11,482 nucleotides of DNA from an uncultured Sphingomonadales bacterium (GTDB taxonomy: Bacteria > Pseudomonadota > Alphaproteobacteria > Sphingomonadales > Sphingomonadaceae): contig CAJBSR010000137.1 of NCBI GenBank assembly GCA_903958285.1, positions 1 to 11,482 of the forward strand, written 5' to 3'. Position numbers and translations under genes: made by a program. The number at the start of each line of letters is the position of its first letter. Position 1 is the first letter of the stretch. The notes beneath the pieces were generated by a model. That model saw nothing but the letters and a program-made list of their open reading frames with translations. It ran no database searches and was not told where the DNA came from. This document shows positions 1-5,385 of this stretch, piece by piece.

Positions 1-449
1 ATCGAGAGGATGGAGAGGAACGCGACCGAGCCGAGTTTCTGATAGCCCTCCCGCTCAACACCGCGCGAATATTCCTGAAACTTCTCATAGCCATCAAGGT
101 CGTCGGGCGCGATCTTGCGGATCTCTTCGCGCAGAGCCTCTTCATCATTGGCGTAATCATAATTGGTGCCATCGGGCCAGTTGAGCCGGTAGAAGGGCTT
201 GACCGGCATCAGGTCGACATCGTCCGCAATCTTGTTGCCGGACAGCGCCCAGAGCTCCTCAAGGCAGGGCGGATCGGTGATGACCGTTGGCCCTGCATCA
301 AAGGTGAAGCCTTCGCGCTTCCAGTGATAGCCTCGCCCGCCCGGCTTATCGCGCGCTTCGACGATGGTTGTCTGAATGCCTGCCGACTGGAGCCGGATGC
401 CGAGCGCAAGGCCGCCAAAACCGGCGCCGATCACGATTGCTGTCTTCAT
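1..449 (-). CDS. crtI: Phytoene desaturase CrtI, N-terminal part (cut by window edge)
   Basis: FAD-dependent desaturase that converts phytoene to lycopene in the carotenoid pathway, acting at the inner membrane. Only the first 149 codons are in the window; the C-terminal two thirds lie beyond position 1. The translation begins MKTAIVIGAGFGGLALG, a dinucleotide-binding Rossmann motif at residues 4-17, followed by an acidic strand end (VEARDKPGGRGY, about 35-46) and the family segment GFTFDAGPTVITDPP at about 51-65, all characteristic of CrtI-type desaturases. The ATG at 449-447 overlaps the TGA of the upstream crtY as ATGA, so translation is probably coupled and both genes share one transcript. 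No strong Shine-Dalgarno sequence is visible, which fits coupling. A related desaturase such as CrtN or CrtD is possible, but the crtY neighbour favours CrtI. Confidence 0.93.
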   Translation of the reverse strand, partial: MKTAIVIGAGFGGLALGIRLQSAGIQTTIVEARDKPGGRGYHWKREGFTFDAGPTVITDPPCLEELWALSGNKIADDVDLMPVKPFYRLNWPDGTNYDYANDEEALREEIRKIAPDDLDGYEKFQEYSRGVEREGYQKLGSVAFLSILS

Positions 450-1597
450 GTTCTTAATCCCCAGATGGCGCGAATGGCCCGGACGATGGGCACAGGCGGC
501 TTTCCTGTTAAAATGCGCGCCTTATCCAATAGGGTCGATTGACCCGCGTAGAAGCGCTCAATCAAGCTGGCCGAAAGGCCATAGAAGCGCTCAAAAATCC
601 GATATCGCTGGTTCGGCACCGCTGCACCAAACAACATCGTGTCGAGCAGCCGGTAATAGCCGCGTGCCTTCCAATGGCTGCGGGCGAGGGCCTCAAACTG
701 GTCGGGCGTCATGTCAGGATTGGCGGCAAGGCGTGTCGCGAGGCGCACCGCATCGGGCAGGGTGTAGCCAGTGGTCGGCTGGCACATGCCGGACCTTATG
801 CCCGCCTTGGCGATGCCTGTTCCGGTGGAGCGCCAATAGGCGTCGAAATCCCCGCCGATGATGACGGGGAGCACGCCCGTTTCCTCATGCCCGCCGCCAT
901 TGGTCTGCCAGCCTTTGGCAGCGGCATAAGCGATGATCCGTTCGCGGATGGCGGGCACATCAAGGTCGGGCGTGTCGCTGTAATAGGTGTCTTCGATGAA
1001 GACCGTCTCGGCATCGAAGGGCAGGCAGTAGACAAAACGGTAACCGTCGATCTGGTCGACCGTCGCATCCATCACGATTGGCCGGGTGAGGCCATGGCCG
1101 CCGGGGACATGCACCTTTTGCCCGACAAACTTCTGCCAGCCGAGTTTGAGCGTGGAGAAATCGGCAGCACCCCGTGCATCGATGGTGAGCCGCGCAGTGA
1201 GTGTCCGTCCGTCGCCCAGAGTGATCTGGTCCGGCGTGACGTCTTTCACATCGGCGCGGATGATCCGCTCTGCGGGCAGGACCTGCCGCACATAAGCGTC
1301 CAGCCGGTCGGATGTGATGCTGTTATAGGTCGCGTCCATCGTCCGTTTGAGCTTGGGAAACAGGACGTCATAGCCCTGCCACTGATGGACGATCAGCGGC
1401 GCGATCAGCCAGCGGTCGGCATCGGCCACATCGCTGTCAAAGAACGACCAGACGTGATTGCCCCCCAGCGCCGTGCCTGCCTCCACAATGCGGACGTCGA
1501 GCTGCGGTTGCCGTTCGGCCAGCGCCAGTGCGATCAGGCATCCGGCAAGGCCGCCCCCGGCAATGGCAATGTCACAATGGGTGGTAGCATCAGGCAC
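446..1597 (-). CDS. crtY: Lycopene beta-cyclase CrtY
   Basis: Cyclises both ends of lycopene to give beta-carotene. The 383-residue product matches the usual bacterial CrtY length. An N-terminal flavin/NAD-binding fold shows IAGGGLAGC (about 12-20) and then the cyclase signature GGNHVWSFF (about 45-53). Further family segments are GYRFVYCLPF near the middle and, towards the C-terminus, NQRYRIFERFYGLS with LIERFYAGQ and ILTGKPPVP. The start is a GTG at 1597-1595 (peptide begins (M)PDATTHCDIAIAGGG); no in-frame ATG occurs before the flavin-binding motif, so a non-ATG start is required. Its TGA overlaps the crtI ATG. It is divergent from the thioesterase gene, with 43 bp between the start codons. 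A large open frame on the opposite strand is a shadow. Confidence 0.95.
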   Translation of the reverse strand: MPDATTHCDIAIAGGGLAGCLIALALAERQPQLDVRIVEAGTALGGNHVWSFFDSDVADADRWLIAPLIVHQWQGYDVLFPKLKRTMDATYNSITSDRLDAYVRQVLPAERIIRADVKDVTPDQITLGDGRTLTARLTIDARGAADFSTLKLGWQKFVGQKVHVPGGHGLTRPIVMDATVDQIDGYRFVYCLPFDAETVFIEDTYYSDTPDLDVPAIRERIIAYAAAKGWQTNGGGHEETGVLPVIIGGDFDAYWRSTGTGIAKAGIRSGMCQPTTGYTLPDAVRLATRLAANPDMTPDQFEALARSHWKARGYYRLLDTMLFGAAVPNQRYRIFERFYGLSASLIERFYAGQSTLLDKARILTGKPPVPIVRAIRAIWGLRT

Positions 1598-1640
1598 AGT
1601 CGCGCTCTAATGGCCTTGCCGGAAAAGCGAAAGGGCATGG

Positions 1641-2429
1641 ATGACACCGCTGGGTAATCTGATCGACAGCATCGCAGAGGACGGCGCAGGGCGCTGGTCC
1701 GTCAACGCCAGCGAGGATTGGCGGCAGGGCCGCACGCTCTATGGCGGCGTTTCCGCAGGTCTCTGCTTTGCGGCGTGCGAGAAGCTGGTGCCTGATCTGC
1801 CGCCGCTGCGGTCTGCCCAGATTGCCTTTATCGGCCCGTCGGGTGGGGAGGCGACTTTGGTGCCGACGGTGCTGCGGCGCGGCAAGTCTGTCACCTTCAT
1901 GGCGTGTGATCTGATCGCCGACGGTGTTGTCGCCACGCGCACGCTCTTTGCCTTTGGTGGGGAGCGCGAGTCCGCCTTTGCCGTTGAAGCCCCCGCCGCA
2001 CCCGATGTGCCGCGTCCGGAAGATTGCCCGCCGCTATTCCGGCAATGGGCGCCGACCTTCGCCCAGCATTTTGAGATGCGCTATGCAGGCGGCGGCTATC
2101 CCGTCACTGGGGCTGACGATGGCGACATGATCGTCTGGGTCCGCCACAAGGATGCAGATGCGCCTGCGGGCCTCGTCTCGCTCGTCACCCTTGGCGATGC
2201 GCTCCCGCCCGCCTCTATGCCGCGCCTGACGGGCCCTGCCGCGATCAGTTCCATGACCTGGAATTTCGATCTGGCTGATGCGACGCGCTATGATGCCAAG
2301 GGCTGGGTGCTGCTGCGGTCCAAGGATGACGCCGTCGGCCATGGCTATGCCGGGCAGACGATGGGCATGTGGGATGATCAGGGCCGTCCGATCCTGATGG
2401 GTCGCCAGAACATCACGATTTTTGCGTGA
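1641..2429 (+). CDS. Acyl-CoA thioesterase-like double-hotdog protein
   Basis: A 262-residue protein resembling TesB-like/4HBT_3 acyl-CoA thioesterases, which hydrolyse acyl-CoA to free fatty acid and CoA in the cytosol. The N-terminal half carries the hotdog helix segment GRTLYGGVSAGLCFAA (about 30-45), and the C-terminal half (about 125-262) looks like a second hotdog ending in the typical final strand with GRQNITIF. No signal peptide or membrane segment is visible. The ATG at 1641 has AAAGGG about 5 bases upstream; the ATG at 1637 lies in another frame and stops within seven codons. A -10-like TCTAAT sits at 1606-1611 without a convincing -35. It is divergent from crtY and leads a set of plus-strand genes. 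The substrate cannot be read from sequence; a role in pigment esterification or turnover is only suggested by position. Confidence 0.8.
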   Translation: MTPLGNLIDSIAEDGAGRWSVNASEDWRQGRTLYGGVSAGLCFAACEKLVPDLPPLRSAQIAFIGPSGGEATLVPTVLRRGKSVTFMACDLIADGVVATRTLFAFGGERESAFAVEAPAAPDVPRPEDCPPLFRQWAPTFAQHFEMRYAGGGYPVTGADDGDMIVWVRHKDADAPAGLVSLVTLGDALPPASMPRLTGPAAISSMTWNFDLADATRYDAKGWVLLRSKDDAVGHGYAGQTMGMWDDQGRPILMGRQNITIFA

Positions 2430-2471
2430 TCGGGCTTTGCGTGCGCGACCGGACTGGCGCATAGGCGGCTC

Positions 2472-3230
2472 ATGAACGCTGGCCCCTCGCTCCTGATGTC
2501 TGCCATTGCCATGACGGTGATTGTCGGCGTGCGCTACCTGATCACCAGCGGCGCGTTTGCTTGGGCAACGCGGATCAAGCATCGCGGGCTCTATGGCGGG
2601 CTGGACAAGCAGATGCGGCGTGAGATTGGCTGGAGCCTTGCGTCGGCGGCCATCTATGGCGTGCCTGCGGGCATCGTCGCCTGGGGATGGCAGGCGCATG
2701 GCTGGACGCAGATTTATACCGACGTGAATGCCTATCCGCTCTGGATGCTGCCGCTTTCAGTGCTCGCCTTCCTCGCGTTGCATGACACTTGGTTTTACTG
2801 GACGCACCGCTGGATGCATCAGCCCCGCCTGTTCCGCATCGCCCATGCCGTCCATCATGAAAGCCGCCCGCCGACCGCTTGGGCGGCGATGAGTTTTCAC
2901 CCTTGGGAGGCGATCACTGGCGCGGTCGTTATCCCAGCGCTTGTGTTCCTCATCCCCATCCACGTGGCCGCCCTTGGCGTCGTTCTGTCGATCATGACGA
3001 TCATGGGCGTCGGCAACCACATGGGGTGGGAAATGTTTCCCCGCGCGCTCGTTCATGGTGCAGCAGGGAAATGGCTGATAACAGCAACGCATCATCAGAA
3101 GCACCACGAGGCGTATCGGGGGAATTATGGGCTTTATTTCCGAGTTTGGGACAGGCTGTGTGGCACTGACCTTGGCCTTGGCCGCTTCGCCGTTGATGGC
3201 AGCGACGGACGCGCCAAAAACGGGGACTGA
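2472..3230 (+). CDS. Membrane di-iron hydroxylase (fatty-acid hydroxylase/sterol desaturase superfamily)
   Basis: A 252-residue integral membrane non-haem di-iron oxygenase. It shows the superfamily's histidine clusters: HDTWFYWTHRWMH at 104-116, HAVHH at 125-129 followed by SFHPWE at 141-146, GNHMGWE at 181-187, and THHQKHH at 206-212 followed by NYGLYFRVWDRLCGT at 218-232. Hydrophobic segments lie near 5-30, 52-72, 90-110 and 148-180. AGGCGG at 2463-2468 serves as ribosome binding site. It is much longer than the CrtZ beta-carotene 3-hydroxylase (about 160-175 residues) and is not an obvious CrtZ. Superfamily members include carotenoid ring hydroxylases of the CrtG (2,2'-hydroxylase) type, so with crtY/crtI 900 bp away a carotenoid substrate is plausible but unproven; lipid hydroxylation is the main alternative. 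The last 104 bp also encode the start of the next gene. Confidence 0.88.
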   Translation: MNAGPSLLMSAIAMTVIVGVRYLITSGAFAWATRIKHRGLYGGLDKQMRREIGWSLASAAIYGVPAGIVAWGWQAHGWTQIYTDVNAYPLWMLPLSVLAFLALHDTWFYWTHRWMHQPRLFRIAHAVHHESRPPTAWAAMSFHPWEAITGAVVIPALVFLIPIHVAALGVVLSIMTIMGVGNHMGWEMFPRALVHGAAGKWLITATHHQKHHEAYRGNYGLYFRVWDRLCGTDLGLGRFAVDGSDGRAKNGD

Positions 3231-3594
3231 TGTCGAAGCCGTCATTACCGGCGTCCGCAATACCAAGGGCAACGTCCTTGTCTGCCTGACAGCCAATGCG
3301 AAGGCCTATCCCGATTGCGGCAAGGACCCCAAGAGCCGCAAGCTTTCTCTGCCCGCCCGCGCGTCGTTGACCGCAAAGTTTGAGGATGTGGCGCCCGGCA
3401 CCTACGCCATCGCGCTGATCCATGACGAAAATGGCAACAACAAAATGGATGTCGCGCTGTTCGTGCCCAAGGAAGGCTTTGGCATGTCGCGCAATCCGGC
3501 GGTTCGCATGGGCCCGCCAACCTTCAAAAGCGCGGCGTTTGTCGTGGGGGTGGACCCGGTGAAGCTGCCGATTACGATGAAGTATATGTTCTAG
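3127..3594 (+). CDS. Secreted DUF2141-family protein
   Basis: A 155-residue protein of the DUF2141 family, whose biochemical function is unknown. The first 25 or so residues form a signal peptide (MGFISEFGTGCVALTLALAA, then SPLMAA before TDAP), so the mature protein is probably periplasmic or surface-associated. The mature part shows DUF2141 hallmarks: ALIHDENGNNKMD at about 97-109, then PKEGFGMSRNP and GPPTFKSAAF. The start at 3127 lies inside the hydroxylase gene in the +1 frame, giving a 104-bp overlap. This start is supported by GGGGGA at 3118-3123 and because the next Met (3196) would remove the signal peptide. Its TAG stop overlaps the ribosome binding site of the following gene. DUF2141 genes near carotenoid and hydroxylase genes suggest an envelope or lipid-related role, which is inference. 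Confidence 0.85.
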   Translation: MGFISEFGTGCVALTLALAASPLMAATDAPKTGTDVEAVITGVRNTKGNVLVCLTANAKAYPDCGKDPKSRKLSLPARASLTAKFEDVAPGTYAIALIHDENGNNKMDVALFVPKEGFGMSRNPAVRMGPPTFKSAAFVVGVDPVKLPITMKYMF

Positions 3595-3603
3595 GAGGAG
3601 ACA

Positions 3604-3945
3604 ATGGCGGATTTCGGCCCTGTGTTTTCAGAACTTCGCGCGATCATGCTGGCGGCGGCCAAGGACAACCCTGTCGCCAAGGACGCACCCGGCGACCTCG
3701 TCGTCCACACGGCCCGGCTCGATAAGAATGGCAAGCCCGAATGGTTTGGCGCTGTGGCGATCAAGAAGTCCTACGTCTCCTATCATCTCTTTCCGCTCTA
3801 CATGGATCCGTCGCTAGGGGCGGGCATGTCCGACGCGCTGGCCAAGCGGCAGCAGGGCAAATCCTGCTTCAACTTCAAAGCGGTTGAGCCGGATCTATTT
3901 GCGGAATTGGCGGCGTTGACAAAGAAGGGAAGCGCAGCCGCCTGA
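3604..3945 (+). CDS. Small DUF1801-like protein of unknown function
   Basis: A 113-residue soluble protein with no signal peptide or membrane segment. The central and C-terminal part (KKSYVSYHLFPLY, about 54-66, then QQGKSCFNFK, about 83-92) resembles the DUF1801/YdhG-like fold, in which a conserved GKSCFNF-type segment is common. No enzymatic function is established for this group and I do not assign one. The ribosome binding site AGGAGGAG at 3593-3600 is strong and overlaps the stop codon of the DUF2141 gene, leaving only 9 bp between the two genes, so they are almost certainly co-transcribed. It is the last gene of the plus-strand set that begins at the thioesterase. Confidence 0.75.
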   Translation: MADFGPVFSELRAIMLAAAKDNPVAKDAPGDLVVHTARLDKNGKPEWFGAVAIKKSYVSYHLFPLYMDPSLGAGMSDALAKRQQGKSCFNFKAVEPDLFAELAALTKKGSAAA

Positions 3946-4088
3946 AACGCGGCCCAGCCCCTCAGTTCATCCCGTGTTGCCCACAAACCATCCCTGATTC
4001 CAAGGACATCCCCCAGCGCATTCATTGGCCAGACAGGTTGTCCTGCACAGGGACCTTCGTCTAGGGGGCCGCCAAAGGGAGAATATCT
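3946..4088 (+). other. Intergenic region upstream of the OmpA-family gene
   Basis: A gene-free stretch of 143 bases, the longest in the window. It must contain the end of the preceding operon and probably the promoter of the OmpA-family gene. I see no convincing rho-independent terminator with a T-tract. A weak promoter-like pair (TTGTCC at 4038-4043, TCTAGG at 4060-4065, 16 bp apart) is present but poor. The ribosome binding site AAGGGAG at 4075-4081 belongs to the downstream gene. Confidence 0.4.
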
Positions 4089-4943
4089 ATGCGTGCCGTT
4101 TCCAATTTTACCGTCGCCCCCGTTCTGTTTGCGCTGCTGGCTCTGCCCGCTGTTGCGGCCTCTGCGCAGGAGCAGGACATCTCCAACCCCAACATCGTCG
4201 TGACGGGCCAAGAGGCCGAACTCGACATGTCGGCGCTGCCCAAGGGGCCCGACGTCAAAGGCATCGTGACCGCGCGCAAGGGGGACCGCGTTCGCGTCAC
4301 CAGCGCAGATGGCACAATGGTCGATATCAAGCTGGCTGAGATCACCAAGATCAAGGGCTCGGGCAAGAACCCGTCCAAGGCGGATATCCTGAACGGCCTG
4401 CCCGTCACGGTGAAGACGCTGCAGTCGGGCAGCGATCTGATCGCCAGCCAGATCAGCTTTAAGGGCCGCGATTTCAAGACGGCGAACATGATCCGCGTCG
4501 GCACGTCGCAGCAATTTGCTGAACAGACCGCCGCGACCGAAGCGCTGCGCGGCCGCATGAGCGATATCGACAAGTATAACGTGAAGGGCACGACCAACGT
4601 CTATTTCGACACCGGCAAATGGACGCTTTCGGAAGCAGCCAAGGCGGAACTCTGCGCCACCGCGCAACAGGCGGAAACCACAGACAACGCGCTGATGCTG
4701 GTTGTCGGCTACACAGACTCTGTCGGCAGTGAAGATTATAATCAGGTCCTCAGCGAAAAGCGCGCGAGCCGCGTGATCAACTTCCTCCAGCAGGCCTGCC
4801 GCTGGAAGCCGTACCGGATGCTGACGCCGACCGGCATGGCGGAATCCGATCCGCTGGCGAGCAATGACACCGAAGAAGGCAAGCGCCAGAACCGCCGCGT
4901 CTCGGTGAACATTCTGGTGAGCAAGAGCGTCGACGGGCTTTAA
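4089..4943 (+). CDS. OmpA-family outer-membrane/peptidoglycan-linked protein
   Basis: A 284-residue envelope protein. A signal peptide covers about residues 1-26 (hydrophobic core FTVAPVLFALLALPAVAA, cleavage near ASAQ). Residues about 40-135 form a strand-rich domain containing GIVTARKGDRVRV, which I cannot assign to a named family. Residues about 168-278 are an OmpA C-terminal, peptidoglycan-binding domain: NVYFDTGKWTLS (170-181), VVGYTDSVGSEDYN (205-218; the family more often has GHTD), LSEKRASRV (221-229) and RQNRRVSVNI (266-275). The conserved Asp of the TD motif and the Arg of the NRR motif, used to bind diaminopimelate, are present. There is no lipobox Cys and no eight-strand barrel, so this is a soluble or peripheral OmpA-like protein, not a porin. 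AAGGGAG at 4075-4081 precedes the start. Confidence 0.9.
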   Translation: MRAVSNFTVAPVLFALLALPAVAASAQEQDISNPNIVVTGQEAELDMSALPKGPDVKGIVTARKGDRVRVTSADGTMVDIKLAEITKIKGSGKNPSKADILNGLPVTVKTLQSGSDLIASQISFKGRDFKTANMIRVGTSQQFAEQTAATEALRGRMSDIDKYNVKGTTNVYFDTGKWTLSEAAKAELCATAQQAETTDNALMLVVGYTDSVGSEDYNQVLSEKRASRVINFLQQACRWKPYRMLTPTGMAESDPLASNDTEEGKRQNRRVSVNILVSKSVDGL

Positions 4944-4970
4944 GTCAACTGGGAGGCTTGAATTTCCCTC

Positions 4971-5014
4971 TTGTAGCGACTGCTACATTTTCCTAAAGTG
5001 AAGCAGTCGCTACA
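4971..5014 (+). promoter_or_regulatory. Probable promoter with two near-identical 16-bp dyad operators
   Basis: Site 1 (4972-4987) is TGTAGCGACTGCTACA, a perfect dyad TGTAGC-N4-GCTACA. Site 2 (4999-5014) is TGAAGCAGTCGCTACA, matching the reverse complement of site 1 at 15 of 16 bases. The centres are 27 bp apart, and the outer halves form a perfect 13-bp inverted repeat (4972-4984 with 5002-5014). A promoter-like pair fits between them: TTGTAG (4971-4976) and TAAAGT (4994-4999), 17 bp apart. Site 1 would cover the -35 and site 2 the transcription start, a typical repressor layout. The cognate regulator is not identifiable here. The absence of a T-tract argues against a terminator for the upstream gene. 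Confidence 0.6.
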
Positions 5015-5019
5015 GGAGG
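5014..5019 (+). promoter_or_regulatory. Strong ribosome binding site abutting operator 2
   Basis: AGGAGG lies 9 bp before the ATG at 5029 and shares its first base with the last base of the second dyad. In a transcript starting upstream of both dyads, the 13-bp inverted repeat would form a hairpin directly next to this site and could hinder ribosome access. Confidence 0.7.
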
Positions 5020-5028
5020 GGTTCCATC

Positions 5029-5376
5029 ATGGCTTTGTTTCGCGTCTTTCTGCTGGTCTGCCTGGTCGCCATTGCGGCCTACACGTCGGTCACCATTGCC
5101 AACCATGGCCTGAACCTGTTGCCGGTCTTCTTCAGTGACATGGCGGAGATGGCTTGGCCGGGGCAGTTCAACCTTGATTTCATGTGCTTCCTCGCGCTCT
5201 CCGCGATCTGGGTGAGCTGGCGGCATCAGTTTTCGGGCGCAGGTCTCGCGCTCGGCGTCCTCGCCTTTTTCGGCGGGATGCTGTTCCTGTCCCTCTACCT
5301 GCTGGTGCAGATCAGCCGCTGCGGCGGCGATGTGCGCGTGCTGTTGCTCGGCGAAGCGCGCAGCCGGGCGGGCTGA
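5029..5376 (+). CDS. Small three-segment membrane protein of unknown function
   Basis: A 115-residue inner-membrane protein with hydrophobic segments at about 4-24, 47-64 and 71-95. Between segments 1 and 2 lies a loop (NHGLNLLPVFFSDMAEMAWP, about 25-44). The central NLDFMCFLALSAIWVSWRH segment and following glycine-rich helix recall small DUF2834-like membrane proteins; I assign no function. The C-terminal 20 residues are polar and probably cytosolic. It has its own likely promoter with twin dyad sites and a strong AGGAGG ribosome binding site, so it appears to be separately and tightly regulated rather than read through from the OmpA-family gene. It is convergent with kup, with only 9 bp between the two stop codons. 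Confidence 0.8.
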   Translation: MALFRVFLLVCLVAIAAYTSVTIANHGLNLLPVFFSDMAEMAWPGQFNLDFMCFLALSAIWVSWRHQFSGAGLALGVLAFFGGMLFLSLYLLVQISRCGGDVRVLLLGEARSRAG

Positions 5377-5383
5377 TCCGCCC
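5366..5383. terminator. Possible hairpin at the convergent gene junction
   Basis: GGGCGG (5366-5371) and CCGCCC (5378-5383) form a perfect 6-bp stem with a 6-base loop that includes the stop codon of the small membrane protein gene. It sits at the junction with the end of kup, where a bidirectional terminator is expected. Neither strand shows a clear T-tract after the stem, so this is a weak call. Confidence 0.3.
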
Positions 5384-5385
5384 CA

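Noticed and set aside
539-1657. Long plus-strand open frame (372 codons) opposite crtY
   Set aside because: It is fully antisense to a clearly recognised lycopene cyclase, its translation resembles no family, and GC-rich coding DNA commonly gives such shadow frames.
2472-3230. Naming the hydroxylase crtZ
   Set aside because: It is about 80 residues longer than typical CrtZ and its histidine clusters fit the broader fatty-acid hydroxylase/sterol desaturase group, so no gene symbol is justified.
2034-3423. Several minus-strand open frames opposite the thioesterase, hydroxylase and DUF2141 genes
   Set aside because: They are Arg/His/Pro-rich shadow translations without family resemblance or ribosome binding sites.
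3798-4667. Minus-strand open frame of 289 codons across the OmpA-family gene
   Set aside because: The plus strand encodes a signal peptide and an OmpA domain here with good ribosome binding sites; the antisense frame shows no recognisable motif.
4951-4970. GGGA...TCCC hairpin after the OmpA-family stop codon as a terminator
   Set aside because: The stem is only four base pairs and no T-run follows.
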